Of a DNA stretch of 33,069 nucleotides, positions 17,642-24,861 are shown one piece after another (the stretch's first letter is position 1; each line of letters opens with the position of its first letter). A program made the position numbers and the translations under genes. The stretch comes from a virus. Below the pieces are notes generated by a model. That model was not told the DNA's origin and did no database searches. It saw only the letters and a program-made list of their open reading frames with translations. The DNA is taken from IMG/VR virus record IMGVR_UViG_3300000116_000029, positions 12,805 to 45,873 of that record, one strand, 5' to 3'.

Positions 17642-18239
17642 TGGCGCAAATATAAGTGTACACCAGCAAGTAGCCGAACGTCTACAACCTAAGACTTGCG
17701 TAGAAATAGGTACATACTATGGTGGCATTACATACAAATTAAGTAAAATACTACCAGATAGTCATTTCTTTGCTGTACAAAGTTATCACGATCATAAACT
17801 TAATCACATGCCTAACACAGATAGAGGCGAATACAGTATTGGGAAAGCAAAAGAAGATAAAAGTGAAGGCCTTGATAAAGATTTAAAAGACCAAGACTGG
17901 AAGCGTAGTGTTAAAAGACACTTTCCAAAAGAGTACCACGACTATTTTGATTTTAATCTACTAGCAAAAACATTTGAAGATTGTGACAATGTAAGTATTA
18001 TATTAGACACCAGTCCTTTTAAGTATGATTGGAAAATTGGATTTGACTTAGCAATATTTGATGTATCACCGTTGCTAGAAGAAAACATTAAACAATTTAA
18101 TTATTGGTGTAAGTATGGTAATCATCATGCTAACATATTAATGGGCGCATATAATCATCAACAAGAATTTTATGATTATGTAGACAAAAGATACAAAGCT
18201 GAAAAAGTAAGAGATGATTATGTTCTCGTGTGCATATGA
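17625..18239 (+). CDS. Class I SAM-dependent methyltransferase-like protein
   Basis: A 204-residue protein. VEIGTYYGG at 26-34 is a methyltransferase motif I variant (VEIGxxxGG), followed by an SHFFAVQ strand where the ribose-binding acidic residue would be expected. DLAIFDVSP resembles the motif IV region (D-x-x-F-I-D-x). It is similar in outline to small phage methyltransferases that act on sugars or other small molecules. The acidic residue ending strand 2 is replaced (VQSYHDH), so SAM binding is likely but not certain. AAGGA lies 8 bases before ATG 17625. It overlaps both neighbours. Confidence 0.6.
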   Translation: MYSMHDGANISVHQQVAERLQPKTCVEIGTYYGGITYKLSKILPDSHFFAVQSYHDHKLNHMPNTDRGEYSIGKAKEDKSEGLDKDLKDQDWKRSVKRHFPKEYHDYFDFNLLAKTFEDCDNVSIILDTSPFKYDWKIGFDLAIFDVSPLLEENIKQFNYWCKYGNHHANILMGAYNHQQEFYDYVDKRYKAEKVRDDYVLVCI

Positions 18240-18885
18240 AATTAATTTAGATATTTCACAAGTTCGTGAAGAATTAAAGCATTTAAACAATCCTACGTTT
18301 AAATGTGCAGGTTATGATGACATGTGTTTCTATGTTTCTGATGAAACAATTAAAAAACAAGGCTGTGATGCTGTAATAAAGTTTAAAAAAGATCTTAGTG
18401 ACCCGTTTGTTGAAGGTGTTAGATTTTTGAATATGTATCCTAAGTCATATTATCTTCCTCATTGTGATAGTAATGAACAAGGCTTTCATGAAGACATACC
18501 TATGGATGTTCTACATCCAGGTAATGTAAACATATTACTTAGTGAACCAGTAGAAGATACAACTATATGGTACATTGACCCCGACCTAAGAAAACTATGG
18601 CCTTGGGGGTTTTCTCCTAAAGGCGTGTTATATCCCGAAGATATAAATTCTAACATTACAAAAGAGTCTATGGGACATGACTATAGTAATCTTGTAGAAG
18701 TTGATAGATTTAAATTAAAGGATAAAGCTACATTATTTAATAGTGGAGTTAATCATCATATAGTAAGCGAAGATAAAGAAAATCCAAGAGCAAGTGCATG
18801 TTTTGTATTTTGGCCTTATAATACATGGCAAGGTATTGTAGAAGCACTAAAGATAAAAGGATTATTAAATGACCGCGTGGAATAA
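18220..18885 (+). CDS. DSBH/2OG oxygenase-like protein (DSBH 7; paralogue trio member 1)
   Basis: A 221-residue protein with H81-C-D83 (LPHCD), distal H179/H180 (GVNHHIV) and R190 (NPRASACFVFW). Its N-terminus (CAYEINLDIS), the VEVDRFKL segment, the distal-His strand and the final GLLNDR align with the 20547 product, and more loosely with 19990, so the three are local duplicates. ATG 18220 is preferred over 18214 because it lines up with the paralogue start MKCCYELNIE. It overlaps the methyltransferase-like gene by 20 bases and the sulfotransferase by 17. Substrate unknown. Confidence 0.68.
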   Translation: MFSCAYEINLDISQVREELKHLNNPTFKCAGYDDMCFYVSDETIKKQGCDAVIKFKKDLSDPFVEGVRFLNMYPKSYYLPHCDSNEQGFHEDIPMDVLHPGNVNILLSEPVEDTTIWYIDPDLRKLWPWGFSPKGVLYPEDINSNITKESMGHDYSNLVEVDRFKLKDKATLFNSGVNHHIVSEDKENPRASACFVFWPYNTWQGIVEALKIKGLLNDRVE

Positions 18886-19396
18886 AGAAAAACTTTTTAT
18901 TCACATTCCTAAAACTGCTGGCCGAAGTGTTACAGTTTCGATGGGAAAGGTAAGTATAAAACCACATGCTCCTATATGTGATCCAGCATTACCTAAACTA
19001 CCAAGTTTTACTGTAATTAGAAATCCTTATGAACGTGCAGTTAGTTGGTGGAAGTATTCTAGACAGTATGGCATTGATGTAGGATTTTTAGAATATCTTT
19101 ATATGTATTTTGATAAACCTTGGCCTAATTGGCAAGAACAGTTTCAAGAATATACTACTACTACTTCAGACTTTCATTTAGGAGAATTTAAGCCTAGCAT
19201 TCCTATGATAGATTATATATCTATAGACGGAAAAGTATGTGTTGATAATATTATTAGATTAGAAGATAACACTATTCAAGAACGAAAAAACGTTAGCAAA
19301 TTCCAAGTAAATACTAGAGAGATACTTACACCGGAGGCTAAGAATGTAATTGAACACTATTATGGTGTTGACTTAGAAAGATTTAATTATGCATAA
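18869..19396 (+). CDS. Sulfotransferase-family protein
   Basis: A 175-residue protein. IHIPKTAGRS at 11-20 is the 5'-phosphosulfate-binding loop with its Lys, and VIRNPYERAVSWW at 49-61 is the 3'-phosphate-binding motif with R51 and S59. This is the carbohydrate-type sulfotransferase (sulfotransfer_2-like) pattern, which moves sulfate from PAPS to a hydroxyl or amine, often on glycans. It is compact compared with the family (usually over 220 residues) but contains both cofactor motifs. AAAGGA precedes ATG 18869 by 7 bases. No PAPS-making genes are in view, so the host's PAPS would be used (inference). Confidence 0.82.
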   Translation: MTAWNKEKLFIHIPKTAGRSVTVSMGKVSIKPHAPICDPALPKLPSFTVIRNPYERAVSWWKYSRQYGIDVGFLEYLYMYFDKPWPNWQEQFQEYTTTTSDFHLGEFKPSIPMIDYISIDGKVCVDNIIRLEDNTIQERKNVSKFQVNTREILTPEAKNVIEHYYGVDLERFNYA

Positions 19397-20003
19397 AAAA
19401 ACTTTACCCAGTATACACAATTTTAAACTAGATATCGACTTAAAAAAGCTACAACAAGCAACAGATACACTTGCAGAAAAGTTTGTAGATGTACGTACAG
19501 CTAATCCAATGCTGTGTATGAACCATGAAGATTTAGTTAAAGATGTATACGATAACTTTGAACAGATAAACCTAACTACACCTAGTGAGATTTTACCGCA
19601 CACAGCCAGCATTAAAGAGCGTCTTAGACGCCGAGAAGAACACTTATACAATGTGCCTACCAAAGACTATCTAAGCAGTTACTTTGAACAAGTAGTTACA
19701 CAACTAAAATCACCTGCAAGTAGAATTAGAATAACAAAACTAGCACCTGGAAAAAATATTCCTTTTCATGTTGATTATGATGTAAGTTATGCTGTAAGAT
19801 GTATTGTTCCTATCTACGGTGATAAGCAGGTTATTAACTTATTCAAACGTGAAGGAAGACTAGAAGCGTATAATTTAGAAAATGGCAATGCTTATTTCCT
19901 AAACATAGGATATCCACATGCTGTAGTTAATATGAGTAGCAAACCAAGGATTGCATTGATGTTTAGTTTAGATGGAACGGATGACTTGGATGGATTGGTA
20001 TAA
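19389..20003 (+). CDS. 2OG/Fe(II) oxygenase-like DSBH protein (DSBH 8)
   Basis: A 204-residue protein with a textbook layout: IPFHVDYD gives H127-V-D129, RCIVPIYG is the second strand, GNAYFLNIGYPHAV gives H177, and KPRIALMFSL gives R187. Family role: Fe(II)/2OG-dependent oxidation. The N-terminal 100 residues are helical and charged and have no recognised domain. ATG 19389 overlaps the sulfotransferase stop by 8 bases. It sits between two members of the DSBH paralogue trio but is not close to them in sequence. Confidence 0.73.
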   Translation: MHKKTLPSIHNFKLDIDLKKLQQATDTLAEKFVDVRTANPMLCMNHEDLVKDVYDNFEQINLTTPSEILPHTASIKERLRRREEHLYNVPTKDYLSSYFEQVVTQLKSPASRIRITKLAPGKNIPFHVDYDVSYAVRCIVPIYGDKQVINLFKREGRLEAYNLENGNAYFLNIGYPHAVVNMSSKPRIALMFSLDGTDDLDGLV

Positions 20004-20550
20004 ATTAGATATTCCGGTGACTACCCAGTACATAGACTTAGCAAAAAAACATTATGAATTAGAAGGTAGGTATGGACAGAATGAAGATTTATTAAGTCCA
20101 TTTAGAAATCTTCCCATTGATATAGTTACATATAAGTTTAGAGTTATGAATGATATAGAGGAAATTCACCCGCATAAAGATCGCAATAATGGGCAATATA
20201 ACTTTGATGGAGAAGTTGTTGGTGCAATTCAAGTACCAATTGAAAATCCTACCTATGCAGAAACTACTTGGTGGAACGCAGATAAAGATATAGATGACGG
20301 CTGGCATTTTTACAAAGGTAATGCTAAATCATTATTTGATAAAGATCCAAATTTTATACCTGAAGGATTTACTAAAAAAAGCACAATGGTAATGGATAAC
20401 AAGTGTGCTTTGATACGTATAGATGGATGGCATTCAGTACGAAGATTAAATGAAGGAAGAAGACTTATTTTATCGTTGATTATTGATCCAAAGTATACCT
20501 GGAAAGAAATTACAAATAGGCTTATGCCGTTAGTAGAGGAGAGAATATGA
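19990..20550 (+). CDS. DSBH/2OG oxygenase-like protein (DSBH 9; paralogue trio member 2)
   Basis: A 186-residue protein. PHKD gives H62-K-D64 (H60 is adjacent), GWHSVRR gives H148, and GRRLILSLI gives R158. The start WYKLDIPVTTQYI and the tail TWKEITNRLMP align with the 18220 and 20547 products. Three in-frame ATGs (19972, 19981, 19990) are available; 19990 best matches the paralogue N-termini. Any of them overlaps the previous stop. A GAGGAG near the 3' end serves the next gene. Confidence 0.67.
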   Translation: MDWYKLDIPVTTQYIDLAKKHYELEGRYGQNEDLLSPFRNLPIDIVTYKFRVMNDIEEIHPHKDRNNGQYNFDGEVVGAIQVPIENPTYAETTWWNADKDIDDGWHFYKGNAKSLFDKDPNFIPEGFTKKSTMVMDNKCALIRIDGWHSVRRLNEGRRLILSLIIDPKYTWKEITNRLMPLVEERI

Positions 20551-21128
20551 AGTGTTGTTATGAATTAAATATCGAAATAAGTGATGCATATAAGGAACGA
20601 GTAAAAGAAATTTATGACTTGTGCAAAGATGATGCAAAGAAAGATGTTGCACCAGATTGTATGCGTGAAGAGTTTCCAGAATTATGGGCACCTATTGAGC
20701 CAGTAGCTGATTGGTTTTCGCCTGTGGTAAGAATGCTATATGAACCTCCGGGACAAAAAGTTGTAAAGCATATTGATCTAAATGCACATGCACAATACGG
20801 TGATGCTGGCAGATATATTATTTGCCCTGGAGCATTAAATATTCCTTGTTTTAATCCTATAGGCGATATTACAAAGTGGTGGCGCCAAAAAAATCCTGAA
20901 TTTATTCATCCATACGATTTTTGGAAGGGAAAAGATCATGACATGGTAGAAATAGATTCATTTGAAATAACAACCAAACCTGTTATGTTACGTACAGGAG
21001 TGTTTCATAGTGCTGAAAATAACGGTAATGAAAATAGATTAATGGTTAGTTTTTTTACGCATTGGACGGTTGATTGGGATACTATTATTGACGTGATGTC
21101 TTCCAACGGGCTCTTACTTCCTCGTTAG
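20547..21128 (+). CDS. 2OG/Fe(II) oxygenase-like DSBH protein (DSBH 10; paralogue trio member 3)
   Basis: A 193-residue protein with H75-I-D77 (VKHIDL), H154 (GVFHSAE) and R164 (ENRLMVSFF), the complete set expected for Fe(II) and 2OG. The ends match the 18220 product closely: YELNIEIS at the start, VEIDSFEI before the distal strand, and SSNGLLLPR at the C-terminus. AGAGGAGA 6 bases before ATG 20547 is a strong ribosome binding site; the start overlaps the previous stop by 4 bases. Last gene of the plus-strand block. Its final 44 bases overlap the 3' end of the convergent 21085 gene. Confidence 0.72.
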   Translation: MKCCYELNIEISDAYKERVKEIYDLCKDDAKKDVAPDCMREEFPELWAPIEPVADWFSPVVRMLYEPPGQKVVKHIDLNAHAQYGDAGRYIICPGALNIPCFNPIGDITKWWRQKNPEFIHPYDFWKGKDHDMVEIDSFEITTKPVMLRTGVFHSAENNGNENRLMVSFFTHWTVDWDTIIDVMSSNGLLLPR

Positions 21129-21615
21129 CAAAAGGCCAACCACTTATATTAATTCTACTTCCTGTACAAGGTTCCACCCAATGATCAAATCCTGTACGCA
21201 TTATTACAAGTCTGTTTCTTTTAGGAAGTATAGTCATGTCTTCTGTACATAAAGAACCGTCTATTTCGTCTGTCATATAAAGCATCCATACCCAGTCACC
21301 ATATACTTTTGGATCTTCTTTGTGCTTGCCTATACGGCTACTAGGAGTAAACTTTTTAGCAAACAGTTGCATAGGTTCTAAATCTTTTGTAGGTAAACTA
21401 GTGCCTATGTATTCGCCTATCTCACTTAACAGTTGTAGTCTATGCGGAGAAGTTCTAATGTTGTTTTTAATCATTTGCCACTCGTAGTCGGTATATTCGC
21501 CTACGTGAGATCCTGTTTCACTGTCTAGTTGTAACAGTTCGCCCTTGCAAAGTTCATCTAGTTGCTGTAGATAATCTTCGTCAAAAATATTGTCAGCTAC
21601 TATAACCGTGTTCAT
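21085..21615 (-). CDS. Prolyl-hydroxylase-like DSBH protein with an HxE-type metal motif (DSBH 11)
   Basis: A 176-residue protein built like a small prolyl-4-hydroxylase-type oxygenase. GKHKEDP gives H98-K-E100, WVWMLYMTD is the next strand, NRLVIMRTGFDHWV gives H145, and SRINISGWPF gives R154. The first motif is H-x-E (D101 is one residue too far), a permitted but less common variant of H-x-D. AAGGA stands 8 bases before ATG 21615. It overlaps the 21593 gene by 23 bases. Its 3' end is antisense to the end of the 20547 gene over 44 bases, with no clear terminator. Confidence 0.7.
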   Translation of the reverse strand: MNTVIVADNIFDEDYLQQLDELCKGELLQLDSETGSHVGEYTDYEWQMIKNNIRTSPHRLQLLSEIGEYIGTSLPTKDLEPMQLFAKKFTPSSRIGKHKEDPKVYGDWVWMLYMTDEIDGSLCTEDMTILPKRNRLVIMRTGFDHWVEPCTGSRINISGWPFANEEVRARWKTSRQ

Positions 21616-22309
21616 GTTCCCAATCCTTCCAAGTTAAGTTATTATCTTCTAACCACTGATTATTATGACCAGCACCGGTACTTTTTTCGCCATTTAAGCT
21701 ACATATCATATGTAATCTTTTTTTACAATAAGGCACCATGTGGGCATTGTTTGTGTTCAAGATAAACGCTTGTCCAGGCTTACAATTTACATCACCGCTT
21801 TTGCAAACAATACTTGGAGCTTCACCATCATTCATAATGACATGATGATACCTATATCCTGTGTCTCCATCAGTATGCCATTCCATTATACAATCATGTT
21901 CCATATAACTAAACCACATATTATTTCTTTTGCCAGGCAAATTAATATCATCGTAGTATTGTGTTTTCATTTCATGCGGAACAAATGCGTATATATTTTT
22001 ATGTGTATAATCGCCTACTCTAGCATTTTCTTTTCCTAGATGAAACTTGTATAACTTTCCGTTTGGGTAGTTCCATTCTTGTGCGTAATCTTCCCAGTTA
22101 TGCTCATTAGGCATATCAAACCCTCGTAAACTATTATAAAAATCACGCTTATTAAGCAGGAGCGAGTTACGCTTTATGTAAACATTGAGATATGTTTGAT
22201 CACCAAAAACACAATCTCCTAAAAATTCATCTGTCATTTCATGCCATAGTTTTTCTATTTGTTTTAAGTTGTGAAAAGGGTTAATTAATCTATAATCTTC
22301 TGTAAACAT
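21593..22309 (-). CDS. 2OG/Fe(II) oxygenase-like DSBH protein (DSBH 12)
   Basis: A 238-residue protein with H145-T-D147 (MEWHTDGD), H190 (NNAHMV) and R198 (KKRLHMIC). The spacing is that of a standard Fe(II)/2OG core in the C-terminal half. The N-terminal 130 residues are a separate, His/Asn/Tyr-rich region of unknown role. AGGAGG 8 bases before ATG 22309 is a perfect Shine-Dalgarno, unlike most plus-strand cassette genes. Overlaps neighbours by 23 and 25 bases. Substrate unknown. Confidence 0.73.
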   Translation of the reverse strand: MFTEDYRLINPFHNLKQIEKLWHEMTDEFLGDCVFGDQTYLNVYIKRNSLLLNKRDFYNSLRGFDMPNEHNWEDYAQEWNYPNGKLYKFHLGKENARVGDYTHKNIYAFVPHEMKTQYYDDINLPGKRNNMWFSYMEHDCIMEWHTDGDTGYRYHHVIMNDGEAPSIVCKSGDVNCKPGQAFILNTNNAHMVPYCKKRLHMICSLNGEKSTGAGHNNQWLEDNNLTWKDWEHEHGYSS

Positions 22310-22752
22310 TCGTAAACCTCCTCTATTGGTTCTGCAAAGCAGATTTGAAAATTGTATCTTGGGTATTCGTTATTATTTACATAGTGTGCTAATTGTGTGT
22401 TAAAAAGATAAGGCGTTCCATATTTAATCATAGGTCCGTCTTCAAAGTAACAAGGAGCATATTCTTCATGCCAAAATAAAGGCACAATTAAAACTGTATT
22501 TCTTTTCCATTTAGGATTATCTGTATGAGAAACTATTTTAGAAAAAGGTTCTTGATGAACAAAGAAAGTATAACTGTCAACATTAAATCTGTTAAAATAA
22601 TCTAAATTAATATCCCAACATAAATTTCCGTCTTTCTTTCCGCTTATTGTATCATACGCAATAAAATTTGCTTCAGGAGATTTACAAAGACCTTCTAAAA
22701 AAGATACATCTTCTTTGCTTATAAGATCTACTGGAAAGAAATATGGCATCAT
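22285..22752 (-). CDS. Minimal 2OG/Fe(II) oxygenase-like DSBH protein (DSBH 13)
   Basis: A 155-residue protein, the shortest of the DSBH set. H76-T-D78 (VSHTDN), H123 (LAHYV) and R132 (YPRYNFQICF) give the full ligand pattern. It is essentially a bare core with about 60 residues before the first motif. The ATG at 22752 overlaps the stop of the preceding 22749 gene by 4 bases, so coupling is likely. A second ATG follows directly (MMPYF). Substrate unknown. Confidence 0.7.
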   Translation of the reverse strand: MMPYFFPVDLISKEDVSFLEGLCKSPEANFIAYDTISGKKDGNLCWDINLDYFNRFNVDSYTFFVHQEPFSKIVSHTDNPKWKRNTVLIVPLFWHEEYAPCYFEDGPMIKYGTPYLFNTQLAHYVNNNEYPRYNFQICFAEPIEEVYECLQKIID

Positions 22753-23393
22753 GATATTAGAGCTCTTACTTTATCTACACTTTGTTCTGTTGTAACAACA
22801 TTTATAATAAGCCAAATACTATCATCATTAGACGCATTAAACAGCATATGTTTCTTTAATGTATTTACATAGTATAATCGTCCATACTGCCATTTAAGTG
22901 CTGTATAGTTAATGTCATCACCTAGCATCCAGCAACATCCCGGAGGATTTGTATTTGTTAATGCCATTGCTAGTCTAAAAGTTTCTGGTGTTTGTTTCTT
23001 ACCGCCATCAATGTGCGGAGGAAAGTAACCGCCAGGTGGTAAACTAATTATTTGTGTTCTTGCTAAAAAAGGTCTCCAAGGATCAAGTAAGTTCTGTAGT
23101 TCTTTACTGTTTTTGTATAGATCGGTTGGTTTATTAAAATCGCTTTCTTCGATACTTTTACCAGTAGTACGAGAATGTTCTGTTAGACTACTTACACTAT
23201 TATTAGTCATTTCTCCAGTCAATGACGTAACTGTTAAACTATTTCTTGGGATATCAGGTTTATTAGGATTATACTTTTCCCAATAGTCTTTGTATTGCTC
23301 TATGTCTTTTAAAACTTCTTTAGGAGCCACAAAAGAGTTAAGAGCTATAAAGTCACCGTAGTTATTTAGAATTGAATAAAGATTCCAACTCAT
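22749..23393 (-). CDS. Aspartyl/asparaginyl beta-hydroxylase-like DSBH protein (DSBH 14)
   Basis: A 214-residue paralogue of the 12451 product on the opposite strand 10 kb away. FPPHIDGG gives H127-I-D129, TFRLAMAL gives R140, and KKHMLFN gives H182. Shared signatures with 12451 include DFNKPT, the CCWMLGD/EWWLGD turn and the IIxNV end. It is about 40 residues shorter at the N-terminus. AAGGAGGT 6 bases before ATG 23393 is a perfect ribosome binding site. The start overlaps the SDR gene by 32 bases. As with 12451, the Arg between the motifs suggests beta-hydroxylase-like rather than prolyl-hydroxylase-like cosubstrate binding. Confidence 0.73.
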   Translation of the reverse strand: MSWNLYSILNNYGDFIALNSFVAPKEVLKDIEQYKDYWEKYNPNKPDIPRNSLTVTSLTGEMTNNSVSSLTEHSRTTGKSIEESDFNKPTDLYKNSKELQNLLDPWRPFLARTQIISLPPGGYFPPHIDGGKKQTPETFRLAMALTNTNPPGCCWMLGDDINYTALKWQYGRLYYVNTLKKHMLFNASNDDSIWLIINVVTTEQSVDKVRALIS

Positions 23394-23838
23394 TGAGTAC
23401 CTCCTTTACAGCATCTTCTGTTGTTATTGTTTCTAATAGGTGTGGATTATTTTCGAGTATCCAATGACCTTTAGTAAATCCCCATGTTAAATATTTTTGT
23501 TTGTTAGTTTCGCTAAACATTTTGAGAGAAAGTTTATTATTCTTCATAGAATAGTAAGGTGCAGTAACTTTTGCTTCAGTAATCTTACTTCCTATATTAA
23601 TACATCTAATACCTTTGCTATGTGCTAACAACGCAATGTTTACTTGTGTTGTACTAAATTCAGTGTTATTAATCAATACATCATATTTGTTTTTAAATAT
23701 AGCATCAATATCTTCTGGAAAATGGTATCCGTTAGTCATACTAAAGCCTATTACATTGTGACCTAGTTGAGTACATGCTTTGGCGATATGTTTTCCAAAG
23801 CCACTTGTATGACCGGTTATGCCAATCGTAAGACCCAT
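23362..23838 (-). CDS. Short-chain dehydrogenase/reductase-like protein (SDR 2)
   Basis: A 158-residue Rossmann protein with a good TGHTSGFG loop at 8-15, an NNTE segment (57-60) in the place of NNAG, S84 (NIGS) and Y95-x3-K99 (YYSMK). These are the nucleotide-binding and catalytic elements of SDRs, in a protein about 80 residues shorter than usual, so the substrate-binding C-terminal part is minimal. AGGAGG precedes ATG 23838 closely. It differs from SDR 1 (6556) in its intact glycine loop. It overlaps the GNAT-like gene by 22 bases. Possible role: ketone/alcohol step on a desaturase- or oxygenase-derived product (inference). Confidence 0.76.
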   Translation of the reverse strand: MGLTIGITGHTSGFGKHIAKACTQLGHNVIGFSMTNGYHFPEDIDAIFKNKYDVLINNTEFSTTQVNIALLAHSKGIRCINIGSKITEAKVTAPYYSMKNNKLSLKMFSETNKQKYLTWGFTKGHWILENNPHLLETITTEDAVKEVLNELESLFNSK

Positions 23839-24272
23839 TGTAGCCCTCCTAATGGTATTTCCTCTTGTGTAATATTCCAGTTATAAAAACTATGTTTCTG
23901 GAACCATTCTAATAGTTTTGGATTTTCTTCTCTGCTTAACCATATATCTTTGTATCCCATGTCTAGTGCCATCTTAGTACTAAATCCTAATGTACTATTA
24001 CCTCGTTGTAAATCATCTTGCATTGTACCCCAATCGTAATTGCGATCTCTGGTATGACGACTCATAATCCGTATGCCGCCATTGTATTCTGGCCTTTCTA
24101 TACCGGCACTATAATAGACTAAGTGAGGATCCCATCCCATACGAGCAAATTTAGTATGCTGGAATAAAGGCCACTTGCTGTAGTTATCAGCATGTTTGTG
24201 TCCTTGTGTTTTTGCAAACAATTCTTTTATGTCCTCTAGGTGGGGATCAATTTTTTCTAAACGCCATTTCAT
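23817..24272 (-). CDS. Unassigned protein, possibly GNAT-like acyltransferase
   Basis: A 151-residue soluble protein. A central GGIRIMSRHTRD strand and the later GFSTKMALDMGYKDIWLSRE followed by KLLEWFQKHSF recall the strand-helix-strand and final helix of GNAT N-acetyltransferases (a 'neighbour ages differently from its peer' surface motif is absent, and the acetyl-CoA loop Q/RxxGxG/A is not clear). I therefore treat the GNAT suggestion as weak. ATG 24272 (MKWRLE) is chosen over 24296 because the shorter form begins at a natural domain start and overlaps the desaturase by 26 rather than 50 bases. Confidence 0.45.
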   Translation of the reverse strand: MKWRLEKIDPHLEDIKELFAKTQGHKHADNYSKWPLFQHTKFARMGWDPHLVYYSAGIERPEYNGGIRIMSRHTRDRNYDWGTMQDDLQRGNSTLGFSTKMALDMGYKDIWLSREENPKLLEWFQKHSFYNWNITQEEIPLGGLQWVLRLA

Positions 24273-24828
24273 GATGATCTTTATGATTTCCTTCAAACGG
24301 TGCGATTAAGTTTACCCATATATTATTAATCGGACCTTTGCTATCATGCCCCCAAAGGTTTAATGCACCAAAGCCAAAGTAGGCTAGTGCATATATTATT
24401 GCTAATACTATAAGTGCTTTATATCCAAAAATTAAAGCAAGTAATATTGCATTTGAAATATAAATTACATTTCTATGTTTGTGAAAAAACACTATCCTAG
24501 GATTTGTAACCATGTCTTTTAAAAATTTTCTTGGTATAGCATCTACTCTCCAAAGACTAAACAATATAGAATACCAAGGTTGATATCTTGCACTGTGAGG
24601 ATCTTTAGGAGTATCAGTATACGCATGATGCATACGATGAACACCAACCCAACCTAGTGGACTTCTGTTTCCACAAAGCAATCCGCAATACAGCATAACA
24701 ACTTCTTGCCAAGGCTTTGCCTTAAATTCATTATGCGAAAAGTATCGATGGTATCCGTAAGTAATGCCAATTGTAACAACTAACATATACGAAATATAAG
24801 ACAATAGGATAAGATATAGTATTTGCAT
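24247..24828 (-). CDS. Short membrane fatty acid desaturase (acyl-lipid/acyl-CoA delta-9 type)
   Basis: A 193-residue integral membrane protein with all three di-iron histidine boxes: H27RYFSH32, H64RMHH68 and H182KDHH186, plus NLWGH with H161, an extra ligand in this family. Hydrophobic stretches at 3-22, 40-52 and 122-155 are the membrane segments. Known role: O2-dependent introduction of a double bond into a fatty acyl chain. It is much shorter than bacterial relatives (about 250-330), lacking one N-terminal hairpin and most of the C-terminal tail after box 3. ATG 24828 lies just after a GATAAGTACTAGT box and has no Shine-Dalgarno. Confidence 0.88.
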   Translation of the reverse strand: MQILYLILLSYISYMLVVTIGITYGYHRYFSHNEFKAKPWQEVVMLYCGLLCGNRSPLGWVGVHRMHHAYTDTPKDPHSARYQPWYSILFSLWRVDAIPRKFLKDMVTNPRIVFFHKHRNVIYISNAILLALIFGYKALIVLAIIYALAYFGFGALNLWGHDSKGPINNIWVNLIAPFEGNHKDHHEMAFRKN

Positions 24829-24841
24829 ACTAGTACTTATC
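24826..24841 (-). promoter_or_regulatory. Late-promoter-like box abutting the desaturase start
   Basis: On the minus strand GATAAGTACTAGTATG ends in the desaturase ATG. It is a near copy of the box before the first radical SAM gene at 212-226, and it resembles the ATAAATACTA box of the tail-fibre gene. The two similar boxes lie at the two outer ends of the cassette. A transcript starting a few bases after the box would be leaderless. Motif-based inference. Confidence 0.4.
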
Positions 24842-24861
24842 TCTGTTATTATGAGGGGGTA

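Noticed and set aside
1-24296. Bacterial chromosome or ordinary O-antigen/secondary-metabolite cluster
   Set aside because: No glycosyltransferase, polymerase, transporter or housekeeping gene is seen, and the same contig holds T4-type RNase H, a fibre gene and phage-style promoters. Phage origin fits better.
224-24296. RiPP precursor peptide for the SPASM/twitch radical SAM enzymes
   Set aside because: No short free-standing frame with a leader/core layout is visible; the genes are too tightly packed to leave room. A precursor outside the window cannot be excluded.
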